A stretch of DNA of 64,000 nt from Rhodovulum bhavnagarense (GTDB lineage Bacteria > Pseudomonadota > Alphaproteobacteria > Rhodobacterales > Rhodobacteraceae), in the NCBI RefSeq assembly GCF_004343505.1, contig NZ_SLXU01000012.1, positions 1 to 64,000 on the forward strand. The letters are read 5' to 3'. Positions 1 to 8,104 of the stretch are shown here, piece by piece. Position numbers and translations under genes: made by a program. A model generated the notes under the pieces. It was not told the DNA's origin. It saw nothing but the letters and a program-made list of their open reading frames with translations, and ran no database searches. Position 1 is the first letter of the stretch; each line of letters starts with the position of its first letter.

Positions 1-1562
1 ACAAGGGCACCGTGCTTCGGGTCAAGCCCCGCCAGCTGGCTTTGGCTGGCGGTCCCGGAGGCACCACTTTCTTCCTCTTCGACATCGAAAATCTGGCCCA
101 GAACGGACGACACGCGCTCGGTGTCCGAACGGATTGCTGCGATCCGTGAAGCGTCGAGTTTCGGTCCACTGGTTTTTTCAAGCTCGGGTATCGCTTCGCC
201 CGGGCGACCCGGTTGCGAAGCACGAACGGTGCGCGGACCATCCGCAACTTCGCCAGCATGCAGGTCAGAGTAGGCAAGCGCAGGATCAAGGCCCAAAGCC
301 TTGTAGATTTTCTCGATGCTTGCGACTTCGTCGGAGTGAATAATGCCATCGGCATGTGCTGCACCAACCAGTGCTGCCCGCATAGCGGCCTGGCTGTCTT
401 GGCCCACATCCTTCAGTTTGCGCCGCAGAAGCGTCATGTCCGGCGGCACGGCCAGGAACCATTCAAGGTTTGCACGCAGCCTGCGGCGTTCCTGATCGCT
501 GAGGGCCGCGGCAGAAACTTGATCTTCCAGTGCCCTGCGTTCAGGCTCCGCGATGCGTCCATCCGCATGGGCGACGAACGACCCAAGTGCCAATTCGATC
601 AAGGCGTTTCGATAGCTGTCGGACACTTCCTCCAGTCTTTCGATGGGTTCGCCCAAGCTAAACAGCACAACAGGCTCTTCCGTCTTGGGTGACCGGAGCG
701 CAAACCGAGGGTCGGGCGCTAGACCGAAACCGAGGCGCGCGAGCGCGTCGGCCGCTCCTGTCATTTGCCGTTTCCCGATCTTCTCGTTCGTTTCTCCCTC
801 CAGTCGACCGATCACCTCCTCAAGCGGCACCAATCCCCCGCGATCGACGATATCGCTTGCCCAAGACTTCAAGCGTTCCATTTCCTCTGAAGGGAAGGCA
901 TCCCATAGTTCAGAGGGCAACAAGGCATGCGCTTCCACGCTGCCACGGCCATCAGGATTTCGGCCCAGGAAACGGCTTAGTTTGTCAAGGTCGTTCATCA
1001 CCTCGTCTGCCAACTCCTGGGCAATCTCGACCGGTTTGCGCAGGCCGGAGATGTCGGGGACCGGCTTGCCATCGACGGTTGGGTTGGCGGACCCCTGAAA
1101 CTCGCTGGAGGCGGCCCGATAGGATGCCGTGAGTGATTTCCGGGGTTTTGTCACCTTGAGCCCATCAGGAAAACGCCGATCAAACCGCAGACGGAAAAGA
1201 GCGACGAACTCGTCACGGCACCGCGTCGCGGGAGTTCTCAGATATGTTTCCGGATGGCAGATGAACCAACTCAGCAACCAGTCAGCGGTCAGGTTCTCGC
1301 CTCTGTCGATCCGAGCTCCGATTGCGTATTTGAGTGAGAACGGAATCTCCCACCCCTGCTTCTCGAAAATCGGCTCGATAGCATCGAGGTCGGCTTCGGC
1401 AAGCATCGCAATGTCGAGGAACTCGCCCAAATACCGCCTGACGGAATGGTTGTCAGGGTAAAGTGACTGCAGCCGCCGAACTTCCTGGACGATATCTTTG
1501 GCATCTTCGTTGGACTGATCGACGAAGAAGCGACGCTCCAGCCCATAAAAGTACAGGAACAT
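1..1562 (-). CDS. C-terminal part of a TerB_N/TerB domain protein, runs off the left edge
   Basis: The frame is open without interruption from an ATG at 1562 to the window edge (about 520 codons). It is the direct in-frame continuation of the protein encoded at 1563-2312, separated only by one TAA codon. The first residues, MFLYFYGLERR, match the second half of the TerB_N domain, where the family normally reads YxFLYFYGLERR. Further on there is an acidic helical region with two AHADG segments, near nucleotides 560 and 340, that look like the metal-binding TerB fold. TerB-type proteins belong to tellurite-resistance and stress or phage-defence gene clusters; the exact role is unknown. Whether this part is translated alone from ATG 1562 or is the dead 3' end of a broken gene cannot be decided here. 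Confidence 0.7.
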   Translation of the reverse strand, partial: MFLYFYGLERRFFVDQSNEDAKDIVQEVRRLQSLYPDNHSVRRYLGEFLDIAMLAEADLDAIEPIFEKQGWEIPFSLKYAIGARIDRGENLTADWLLSWFICHPETYLRTPATRCRDEFVALFRLRFDRRFPDGLKVTKPRKSLTASYRAASSEFQGSANPTVDGKPVPDISGLRKPVEIAQELADEVMNDLDKLSRFLGRNPDGRGSVEAHALLPSELWDAFPSEEMERLKSWASDIVDRGGLVPLEEVIGRLEGETNEKIGKRQMTGAADALARLGFGLAPDPRFALRSPKTEEPVVLFSLGEPIERLEEVSDSYRNALIELALGSFVAHADGRIAEPERRALEDQVSAAALSDQERRRLRANLEWFLAVPPDMTLLRRKLKDVGQDSQAAMRAALVGAAHADGIIHSDEVASIEKIYKALGLDPALAYSDLHAGEVADGPRTVRASQPGRPGEAIPELEKTSGPKLDASRIAAIRSDTERVSSVLGQIFDVEEEESGASGTASQSQLAGLDPKHGAL

Positions 1563-2312
1563 TTAGCCGGGGTTGTAGGAGGCATCGTTTCGCCCGCTGG
1601 CCAACCAATCGAGGTAGGTCGCCCGGCACTGAGGTGATATATCCGAGTACCCCGGCCAATAGGGCATACCTTCTCCAGCTTTGTCGGCTCCAGAGCGCGC
1701 GACCGACAGGGACGGATCGATATAGGCTCGGCACTTGTCACGATACCCGTAGGTGTTCAGCAAGGGAGGCGTGCCAACATAGACCATCCCCCCGATGGCG
1801 CGGCCGGCCACGCTAGCTGTTTCATTAGACGGGACCCACCCGCTTTTCGATGATCGGGCCGATGCGCTCGATGCCACTCGCGAGGGCTGGTTTCGTTGTG
1901 CGGCCGCTGCAAGTGCCGGCGCCGCGGACTTTCCAGCCTGAACGATTTCAGCGTAGTCCTGCTTTGGTGGGGAGTAGGCCTGCCCGGCAACCGGCTCTTT
2001 GGACGCGTTGGCTTCGCGAGTTCGTTCGCGCTCACGCTCGATACGCTTGTCGTAGGCACTTGGGCGCGGCGCCGGCTCAGGTCGGGGGGGTAGTTTTTCG
2101 GAACTCCCCTCGGCTTGCGCCTTTGCAGCGACTTTCCGCGATCTCCGTTTTTCTTGCCACCAGACCAGAATGACGGGAACACCAAATGCAAACAACATCT
2201 GGCCGCCAACCGGCCAACCCTGAAGCATTGCGGTCACGAACACCATGCATAAGAAAAAATACAGGACGAGAAAGAGGGTAATTCGCAAAAACTTAAGTAT
2301 TGAAGACATCAT
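1563..2312 (-). CDS. N-terminal part of a TerB_N domain membrane protein, ended by an in-frame TAA
   Basis: The 249 residues start with two hydrophobic stretches (about residues 9-31 and 36-52) that should anchor it in the membrane. A proline- and arginine-rich cytoplasmic linker with coiled-coil character follows. From about residue 158 the TerB_N domain begins, with IGGMVYVG, YIDPSLSVA, MPYWPGYSDISP and YLDWLASGR, all typical of that family. The domain stops abruptly at SYNPG followed by TAA (1565-1563), where a tyrosine codon is expected, and reading resumes in the same frame with MFLYFYGLERR. The gene is therefore probably a single large gene carrying a nonsense mutation or base error. 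An ATG at 2312 or 2309 is possible; the former overlaps an upstream TGA. Confidence 0.75.
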   Translation of the reverse strand: MMSSILKFLRITLFLVLYFFLCMVFVTAMLQGWPVGGQMLFAFGVPVILVWWQEKRRSRKVAAKAQAEGSSEKLPPRPEPAPRPSAYDKRIERERERTREANASKEPVAGQAYSPPKQDYAEIVQAGKSAAPALAAAAQRNQPSRVASSASARSSKSGWVPSNETASVAGRAIGGMVYVGTPPLLNTYGYRDKCRAYIDPSLSVARSGADKAGEGMPYWPGYSDISPQCRATYLDWLASGRNDASYNPG

Positions 2313-2649
2313 CAGAACCCCCTCCGAACCACACTATTTGGGATGCCTATCATTGCAACGACTATCCCAATGATTGAATGCGAATTTAAAGCGCCAACGT
2401 CCTTCGGTCTGATTTTCTGCGATCTGCGCATCGCTGTCGTTGGGGTGCAATCGGAAATCAATAGCATGGCGACGACTTCGAGCTGACACAAATTCAGGTA
2501 GCAATTTGGATGCCCAGGTCTTGCAGCCAAGAGCGCAGTATTCGAACGAGCCGTAATGGAAGGCATAATTTCGCGATCTATGAGCGACGGCTATGTGAGC
2601 AAAAGCCTTCTTCAAACGATGTATGGTGGTCACCTATTTCTCCCTACAA
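2313..2649. other. 337-bp stretch with no convincing gene
   Basis: This stretch separates the TerB_N gene from the PIN toxin and is more AT-rich than its surroundings. A weak reading frame on the minus strand (2312-2566, 84 codons) ends in a TGA that overlaps the TerB_N start as ATGA, which would fit translational coupling, but the product has no recognisable domain and only a short hydrophobic segment near its C-terminus. It may be a gene remnant. Confidence 0.4.
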
Positions 2650-3219
2650 TCAAAGCAGATCGGCGAACTGCTCAAGGTCCGCTACTGTGGCGACCAAACC
2701 CTGTTGGGTCAGGATTGACAGATACTCGTCAACGCTCTTGGGCGGGTTCTTGAGGCGCGCGCGAACTTTGCGCAGCGCTGAGCAGACCAAACCTGGCGCG
2801 AGAGACAGCTGGTTCCGGAAAAAGTCATCGGGATGCTGGGTCTCGATGCCAAAGGGCGCAAGTGCCCCCGGCGGGAAGTCTTTCAAATTCTGGGTTACGA
2901 TGGCGTCGCACCGTCCAACGATTGCGGCCGCCAGAACGTGCCGATCATCTGCGTCCGGTAACCTAAGGGCCGGCACCAAGGCCTCGTAGCCGGTAACGAG
3001 GCAGTCGCGTGTCGCCCTGTCCATCAAGTCGCGGGTTCGCTCCAGCGCCGCCCGCTCCCGATGAGGTTCATTGCGCAGAAGTGCGTCGATCCATTCCCGA
3101 TGGATGTCAGCCGTCCACTTCGCCTTGAAAAGATCCGTGACCGCCAATTGCATCAGCGCGTCCCGCATGGGCGCAGGGTAGAGAACATTAGCGTCGAACA
3201 GCACCGTGTACTGGCTCAT
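2650..3219 (-). CDS. PIN-domain toxin (VapC-like ribonuclease)
   Basis: The 189-residue protein begins with a PIN core: LFDANVLYP places the first catalytic aspartate near residue 9, PDADDRHVLAAAI gives the central acidic cluster, and IVTQNLKDFPP gives the last acidic motif. PIN toxins are Mg-dependent RNases. The C-terminal 50 residues extend beyond the minimal domain. Its ATG overlaps the stop of the upstream HTH antitoxin by 4 bp (ATGA), so the two are translationally coupled. The pair probably stabilises the replicon. Confidence 0.85.
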   Translation of the reverse strand: MSQYTVLFDANVLYPAPMRDALMQLAVTDLFKAKWTADIHREWIDALLRNEPHRERAALERTRDLMDRATRDCLVTGYEALVPALRLPDADDRHVLAAAIVGRCDAIVTQNLKDFPPGALAPFGIETQHPDDFFRNQLSLAPGLVCSALRKVRARLKNPPKSVDEYLSILTQQGLVATVADLEQFADLL

Positions 3220-3680
3220 TTCGAGCCATAGCCCATATCCTGGTCCTGTGCGTCGGCGGCCAGTTGATCAAGGACGGCTTCGCGCTCGTTGTCGATGGCT
3301 GCCTTGTACGACATGACGTCTTCCATGCGGACGCGGCGATGCTTGCCGACCTTCCGATGCGGGATACTGCCATCCTCGAGCAGTTTGATCAGGAACGGCC
3401 GCGAGACATTCAACACCTCTGCCGCCTGGACAGTCGAGAGTTCGGCGTTCTCAGGAATGATGGTGACACCGCGACCGGCTGCCATCGCCTCGAGGACCTC
3501 CATGAGTAGCGCAACAGCGCCCGCAGGAAGTTCGATCGGTTCCATCTGCTCCGCGTCTGTAACGCGAAGCTTCAAGGGTCCTCGGGTCGCCGCAAAGCGC
3601 GACAGGACCTGTCCGGAGACGCGCGCGATTGCCGCGTCCTGCGGAGTCGGTGGAAGATGCCGGTGTGCCAACATGTTCAT
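3216..3680 (-). CDS. Excisionase-type HTH antitoxin partner of the PIN toxin
   Basis: The protein has 154 residues. The middle (about residues 80-125) is a MerR/excisionase-like helix-turn-helix: LSTVQAAEVLNVSRPFLIKL followed by GSIPHRKVGKHRRVR, a pattern common in antitoxins paired with PIN toxins. The N-terminal part contains a helical segment and the C-terminus is acidic. It should bind the promoter and neutralise the downstream toxin. Two direct repeats lie upstream of the start and could be its binding sites. Confidence 0.85.
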   Translation of the reverse strand: MNMLAHRHLPPTPQDAAIARVSGQVLSRFAATRGPLKLRVTDAEQMEPIELPAGAVALLMEVLEAMAAGRGVTIIPENAELSTVQAAEVLNVSRPFLIKLLEDGSIPHRKVGKHRRVRMEDVMSYKAAIDNEREAVLDQLAADAQDQDMGYGSK

Positions 3681-3831
3681 GGTGGTCTCCTCTCCGTTTT
3701 GTACAGTCTATCACCATATATGAAATAAGTGCAACAAATGCATTAAGTGCACATCCTTCTCAGGATGCTCTGCTGCGTGAGGGCTTTGGCGCCTTTGCCA
3801 CCAACGTGATCAGCGAAGTCTGAAGCGGTCT
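3681..3831 (-). promoter_or_regulatory. Promoter region of the PIN/HTH toxin-antitoxin operon
   Basis: The octamer TAAGTGCA occurs twice in the same orientation on the plus strand (3726-3733 and 3744-3751), 18 bp apart, in an AT-rich stretch just upstream of the antitoxin start. The spacing of nearly two helical turns suits an operator bound by the HTH antitoxin. A GGAGAGGAG-type ribosome-binding site precedes ATG 3680. Confidence 0.5.
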
Positions 3832-4899
3832 TCAGTTCGCAGTCCGCCACATCCGATAGCGTCCTTGCCCGGTCACCTCACGGATCAGACCACGCGCTTC
3901 CATCCAGGCGAGGTTGCGTTGGACGGCGGCGCGACTGGCGCCGGTCAGAGCTTCGGCCATCGGGGCCGATACAAGGGGCCATTCGGTCAACACGGCGCGC
4001 AAGGCACGCGGGGTCTTGCCCGAAAGTGAGGTCATCTCGGCTTCCGCCCGCACTGACCATGCCTCGATATCGTCGAGGTGCCGCATCGCGGTCAGACACG
4101 CCGTCTCCATTCCGTCAAGCCAGCGGGCCAGACGTTCAGCGGGTGGACCACCGGCGCGCAGCCCCCCTGCCCCGCCCATGGCCAGAGGTGCGAAGACTGC
4201 GCCTTTGCCCTCGCTACCCGCGATCCGCGCGGCCGTGACGGCCGCCTCCATCCGGTCACCCTGCTGCCCGAGTCCCGCGAGGCTCCAGAGGTGAAAGCCC
4301 AAGCAAGCACGGGTGATCGGGTGCAGCTCGAAGGCTTGCGCCGTCAGGTCCAGCCAACTGCCTGCGCGATCCGCAAACGGTTCGGCCGCATCTGCGAGGT
4401 TCTCGGGGTCGCGGCGGTCAAGGAAGGTGGAAAGGTCTACCTCCGGTCCCGGCCCACCGGATAGCCGCCGTACCGCCCAACCGACACGCGCGAGCGCGGC
4501 AGTGTCGTCCTGTACCCCTGACAGGCGCAGGGCCATCCAGAGCGCCAGCCTATCCGGTCCAATGCGGTCGCCGTTGAGCCAACTCAGATCGGCAGCCTCG
4601 ATCAGGGCCAGCCTGTGCCGCCAACCCTCTGGCCCTCGCCGCAGCCTGTCATCAAGCGCGCCGAGGCGACCGGCCGCACGAGCGAGACGCGCGGCATGGC
4701 CCGCCTCTGCTTTTCGCCAATCGTCGAGGACCTCGGTTTCACACGGCCCGGCACGTGGTCCGGGCGGCAGATAATCCGGTTCCTCTTCCATCGGACCGGG
4801 CAGGAACCACAGATCGTCCTCGGACGCCTGTTCCACCTTTTCACCGTCGAGGATGAGAGCATCATATTCATCATGCAAGACAGGTGCTTGAGGCTTCAT
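3832..4899 (-). CDS. DUF1612/RHE_PE00001-type protein with C-terminal HTH
   Basis: The 355-residue, alanine- and arginine-rich protein resembles plasmid proteins of Rhizobiales and Rhodobacterales that combine a helical DUF1612-like body with a C-terminal winged helix. The last 70 residues (WPLVSAPMAEALTGASRAAVQRNLAWMEARGLIREVTGQGRYRMWR) read as a DNA-binding wing-helix in which new alleles are judged by a recognition helix and a wing. No enzyme motif is visible. The perfect inverted repeat directly upstream suggests autoregulation. The family assignment is from pattern memory; the function is unknown. Confidence 0.65.
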   Translation of the reverse strand: MKPQAPVLHDEYDALILDGEKVEQASEDDLWFLPGPMEEEPDYLPPGPRAGPCETEVLDDWRKAEAGHAARLARAAGRLGALDDRLRRGPEGWRHRLALIEAADLSWLNGDRIGPDRLALWMALRLSGVQDDTAALARVGWAVRRLSGGPGPEVDLSTFLDRRDPENLADAAEPFADRAGSWLDLTAQAFELHPITRACLGFHLWSLAGLGQQGDRMEAAVTAARIAGSEGKGAVFAPLAMGGAGGLRAGGPPAERLARWLDGMETACLTAMRHLDDIEAWSVRAEAEMTSLSGKTPRALRAVLTEWPLVSAPMAEALTGASRAAVQRNLAWMEARGLIREVTGQGRYRMWRTAN

Positions 4900-4901
4900 A
4901 T

Positions 4902-4925
4902 GTGCAAAATACCTTAGTTTTGCAC
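4902..4925. promoter_or_regulatory. Inverted-repeat operator GTGCAAAA-N8-TTTTGCAC
   Basis: Perfect 8-bp arms at 4902-4909 and 4918-4925 lie two bases upstream of the ATG of the HTH protein (4899). The position would block its own transcript or translation start, which fits autorepression. Confidence 0.6.
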
Positions 4926-5069
4926 TTTACCCAAGGGTTTCGTCAGAGTGCCTTCACGCGCTTAATATAGCACGCGTAAGCGAGGCCCGGCGAGGGCTCT
5001 CTGATCTCGCTGACCGTACCGAAACCAAGGGCTTTCTGTTGAGCAGGGCCACAGAATGCGCCCTTGCAT

Positions 5070-5124
5070 CCGTTTACAAACGGTCGTTTATTGGCGATAT
5101 ATTAAATTGCAAACGGCCTGTTTT
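5070..5124. repeat. res-like inverted repeats upstream of the resolvase
   Basis: Three related elements built from AAACGG/CCGTTT occur in the 55 bp before the resolvase start: CCGTTTACAAACGG (5070-5083), the overlapping AAACGGTCGTTT (5078-5089), and AAACGGCCTGTTTT (5111-5124). Serine resolvases bind such dyads upstream of their own gene and use them both for recombination and for repression. Confidence 0.55.
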
Positions 5125-5125
5125 G

Positions 5126-6010
5126 ATGCCCCTGATCGGCTATGCGCGCGTCTCGACCGAGGATCAGACCCCCCTGCCCCAGTCGCAGGCCCTGAAGTCA
5201 GCGGGCTGCGTCGAGATCCACGAGGAGCAGGCCTCGGGCGGCAATCGTGCGCGACCGGTGCTTGCGCGGGTGTTGGAACGCATCGGCAAGGGCGACACGC
5301 TGGTCGTCGTGCGGATCGACCGTCTCGCGCGATCCCTCTCGCATCTGCTGGAGGTGATCGAGCGGCTGGAAGCCAAGGGCGCCTTCTTCCGCTCGCTCAT
5401 GGACCCGATCGACACGTCTTCGCCGCAGGGCAAGTTCACCCTGCAGGTTCTTGGTGCCGCAGCCGAGTTCGAGCGTGCCCTGATCCGCGAACGCACCAAG
5501 GCGGGGCTGGCCTCGGCGCGCAGCAAGGGGCGGATCGGTGGCAACCCGGGTCTGCGCGCCCGCGATCCCGCGGCGCTGCGCAAGGTGCGGCTGGCGCGAC
5601 AGGACGGCTACATGGAACGGCTGAACGAAACCGCGCAGGACTGGGTGCCCCACGTGCGCCGCCTACGGCCCGACATGGCCTGGGAGGATGTTCTGCGCAT
5701 CATCAACGGCCCCCTGCCCCATGAGCGCCAGTGGACACAAAGCCGATTGCTCCGCGCCGTGAATGCCTATGTCCGCGACGGCTTCCTGCCCGAAACCGTG
5801 CTGGGCAGCGCCGGTCGACGCGAAACCAACGACCGCCTGCCCGCCATCGTTGCCGCCATCAAAGGTGCGGATCCCGGCATCACGCTTCAGGCGATCTGCA
5901 CCCGGCTAGAAGCGATGCGCGAGCGCACACCCCGCGGGCGGACAAGCTGGCAGCCGTCATCCGTTAAGATGCTGTTGGAGCGAGCCGAAAGGCTGGGGCT
6001 GCTCGAGTAG
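5126..6010 (+). CDS. Serine recombinase (resolvase/invertase family)
   Basis: The 294-residue protein opens with IGYARVSTEDQ, which carries the catalytic serine (about residue 8), followed by VVVRIDRLARSLSHL with the conserved arginines and by FTLQVLGAAAEFERALIRERTKAGL at the end of the catalytic domain (about residues 105-135). The C-terminal half is longer than in gamma-delta-type resolvases and contains extra helical segments ending in a probable DNA-binding region. ATG 5126 was chosen because the domain begins there; a longer frame from 5039 would run through the res-like repeats. It probably resolves plasmid multimers or belonged to a transposon; no transposase is seen nearby. Confidence 0.9.
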   Translation: MPLIGYARVSTEDQTPLPQSQALKSAGCVEIHEEQASGGNRARPVLARVLERIGKGDTLVVVRIDRLARSLSHLLEVIERLEAKGAFFRSLMDPIDTSSPQGKFTLQVLGAAAEFERALIRERTKAGLASARSKGRIGGNPGLRARDPAALRKVRLARQDGYMERLNETAQDWVPHVRRLRPDMAWEDVLRIINGPLPHERQWTQSRLLRAVNAYVRDGFLPETVLGSAGRRETNDRLPAIVAAIKGADPGITLQAICTRLEAMRERTPRGRTSWQPSSVKMLLERAERLGLLE

Positions 6011-6088
6011 CCAAACAACCTTGCACATCTTCCGCGCCATGGAAGGATTACAGGGTTAAGGCCAGCGCCACACTCGGAAACTGTCCGC

Positions 6089-6484
6089 TCATGCAAAGGG
6101 GTTGACGATGCGAAGCTGGCCTTCCACCAGCAGGCCATCTTGCATGTCCTCACTCCAGAGCGTGGTACAGCCCGCAACCAAAGCGCTCGCCACGATCATC
6201 GCATCGTAGATTGAGAAACCGTAGCGTTCCGCCAAGGCGCGGCCGACGTCATGGGTCTGCATAGTTAGATCTTCGACGGGACACAAGGCGCGCACGCCTT
6301 CGAGAAATGCCGATGCTTCCTCCCAACTGAGGCCGGCTTTGCGGCGGCAGTTCACCAGCGCCTCGTTCAGGACCTGAACGCTGATCCGGGGCCCCTGCCC
6401 CAGGATGACCTCGGCGCGATCGGCCTTCTGGCCGTCGTCAAGCAGGTAAAGAACGACATTCGTATCTGCGAATTCAGCGCTCAT
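6089..6484 (-). CDS. vapC: VapC-type PIN-domain ribonuclease toxin
   Basis: The protein has 131 residues with the classical PIN layout: FADTNVVLYLLD at the N-terminus, VLNEALVNC with the second acidic residue, SIYDAMIVASAL with the third and LWSEDMQDG with the last. Length and order match VapC. It overlaps the upstream antitoxin gene by 11 bp and is expected to cut a specific tRNA or rRNA when freed from VapB. Confidence 0.92.
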   Translation of the reverse strand: MSAEFADTNVVLYLLDDGQKADRAEVILGQGPRISVQVLNEALVNCRRKAGLSWEEASAFLEGVRALCPVEDLTMQTHDVGRALAERYGFSIYDAMIVASALVAGCTTLWSEDMQDGLLVEGQLRIVNPFA

Positions 6485-6701
6485 GCGCAGCGTCGCGGCT
6501 CAGGCGTTCTGCAGCGGGCAACTTGCCCCGGAAGCGGCGCAGGCCGTTCAGCACCTCGTCCGCACGCGCGTGGCGTCGCACCCTCACTTGGCCGTCGTCC
6601 TTGACCAAGTCGATCTGATCGCCTTCTTTCAAGCCAAGTTCGCGAACAAGCTCCGCGGGCAGACGGACGGCAAGCGAGTTGCCCCATTTTGCGACCTGCA
6701 T
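6474..6701 (-). CDS. vapB: VapB-type AbrB/MazE-fold antitoxin
   Basis: The 75-residue protein starts with VAKWGNSLAVRLPAELVRELGLKEGDQIDL, the swapped-hairpin AbrB DNA-binding fold, and ends with a basic-acidic tail that would wrap the toxin. A strong GGAGG ribosome-binding site lies 6 bp before the ATG. The upstream inverted repeat at 6716-6743 is the likely operator. Confidence 0.92.
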   Translation of the reverse strand: MQVAKWGNSLAVRLPAELVRELGLKEGDQIDLVKDDGQVRVRRHARADEVLNGLRRFRGKLPAAERLSRDAAHER

Positions 6702-6715
6702 TGTGGCCTCCTAGC

Positions 6716-6743
6716 CGGATATACTCTTAGTAATGTATATCCG
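6716..6743. promoter_or_regulatory. VapBC operator, CGGATATAC-N10-GTATATCCG
   Basis: Perfect 9-bp inverted arms at 6716-6724 and 6735-6743 lie 15 bp upstream of vapB. AbrB-fold antitoxins bind such dyads over their own promoter. Confidence 0.65.
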
Positions 6744-6910
6744 AAGGGCTACAAGAACAAGCCTGCCACCAAACCGTAGCCACTCTTGTGCACGAAGCAG
6801 CCACTAACACCAGATTTAGAAAGAGCTTGCGCGAATCTGGCATGTCGGGCAATAGTCTCGAAAAATACCGCGTGGTCACATAAAAATCGCGCCCACAGAT
6901 CGAGGCAGAG

Positions 6911-8104
6911 ATGAGCGACGCTGAGCAGGACCTAGACATTGCCATCGGGCACTACGCAGAGCTTCTCGCGTCGAACCTTCACGCGCAACGTGCGGCTCAC
7001 TTCCCTCCTGACGCCAAGAAGGTCATGCGCAGCCTGACCAGCGGTGAAGCGGCCGAGTTGCTTGGGGTCGACCATACCTATCTTCGCAAGCTTCATCGAG
7101 AAGGAAAGATCGCTGAGGTCGAAACGACTGCGGGAAGTCACCGTCGGTATACGCTGGATGATGTCTGGGACATCCGCCTCGCCCTTGAGGCAAATGCAAA
7201 AAAGCCTGGCACCTACGTCCCGGGACGTCGTGGCGGGGATGAGCTTCAGATTATCTCTGTCGTCAACTTCAAGGGTGGGTCAGGCAAGACGACCACGTCA
7301 GCGCACTTGGCGCAACGCTTGGCGCTCAAAGGATATCGGGTGCTCGCGATCGACCTCGATCCTCAGGCTTCCCTTTCCGCGCTGCATGGCATCCAGCCTG
7401 AATTGGACCTGATGGAGGGCGGGACCCTCTATGACGCGGTGCGCTACGATGAGCCGGTTCCGATTTCGGAGGTGATCCGCAAGACCTACATCCGCGGTCT
7501 TGATCTGATTCCTGGCAACCTCGAACTCATGGAATTCGAGCACGAGACGCCTGCCGCTATTCAGCGGGGTGGTGCGCGCGCCTTTTTCGCGCGGGTGCGT
7601 GATGCGCTCGACAGTGTCGAAGCAGACTACGACGTCGTCGTCATCGACTGTCCCCCGCAGCTCGGCTTCCTGACCATGTCCGCCCTGTCGGCATCCTCCG
7701 GCGTCCTTGTAACCGTTCACCCGCAGATGCTCGATCTGATGTCCATGTCGCAGTTCCTGCGCATGACCGCTGATCTGCTCGGTGTCATCCGGGATGCCGG
7801 CGCAAATCTTCGTTTCGACTGGCTGCGGTTCCTACCGACCCGATACAAGGTGGGCGATGCCCCACAGACCGAGGTCATTGCCTTTATCCGTGGACTGTTC
7901 GGTAGATCAGTCCTCACCAACCATATGGTTGAGTCGACGGCTATCTCTGACGCGGGGCTGACCAAGCAGACGCTCTATGAGGCCGACAAGAAGGACTTCA
8001 CGCGTCAGACATTCGACCGCGCAATCGAGTCCATGAACGCAGTCAACGACGAGATCGCTGAGATCATCCAGAACACGTGGGGCCGAAATGGCAAGAAAGC
8101 CTAA
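6911..8104 (+). CDS. repA: RepA, ParA-type partition ATPase of the repABC cassette
   Basis: The 397-residue protein has an N-terminal MerR-like helix-turn-helix (about residues 43-95, TSGEAAELLGVDHTYLRKLHREGK) followed by a ParA ATPase. The deviant Walker A motif KGGSGKTT is at residues 121-128 and DYDVVVIDCPPQLG gives Walker B. It should form ATP-dependent filaments or gradients on the nucleoid to separate plasmid copies and repress the rep operon with RepB. The gene overlaps repB by 17 bp. Confidence 0.96.
   Translation: MSDAEQDLDIAIGHYAELLASNLHAQRAAHFPPDAKKVMRSLTSGEAAELLGVDHTYLRKLHREGKIAEVETTAGSHRRYTLDDVWDIRLALEANAKKPGTYVPGRRGGDELQIISVVNFKGGSGKTTTSAHLAQRLALKGYRVLAIDLDPQASLSALHGIQPELDLMEGGTLYDAVRYDEPVPISEVIRKTYIRGLDLIPGNLELMEFEHETPAAIQRGGARAFFARVRDALDSVEADYDVVVIDCPPQLGFLTMSALSASSGVLVTVHPQMLDLMSMSQFLRMTADLLGVIRDAGANLRFDWLRFLPTRYKVGDAPQTEVIAFIRGLFGRSVLTNHMVESTAISDAGLTKQTLYEADKKDFTRQTFDRAIESMNAVNDEIAEIIQNTWGRNGKKA

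Noticed and set aside
2312-2633. 84- and 99-codon frames before the TerB_N gene
   Set aside because: They overlap each other, have no domain and unlike codon use; only the stop-start overlap is suggestive, so the stretch is listed as non-coding.
5039-5125. A longer resolvase start at 5039
   Set aside because: The extra residues do not match the family and would run through the res-like repeats; the catalytic domain begins at 5126.
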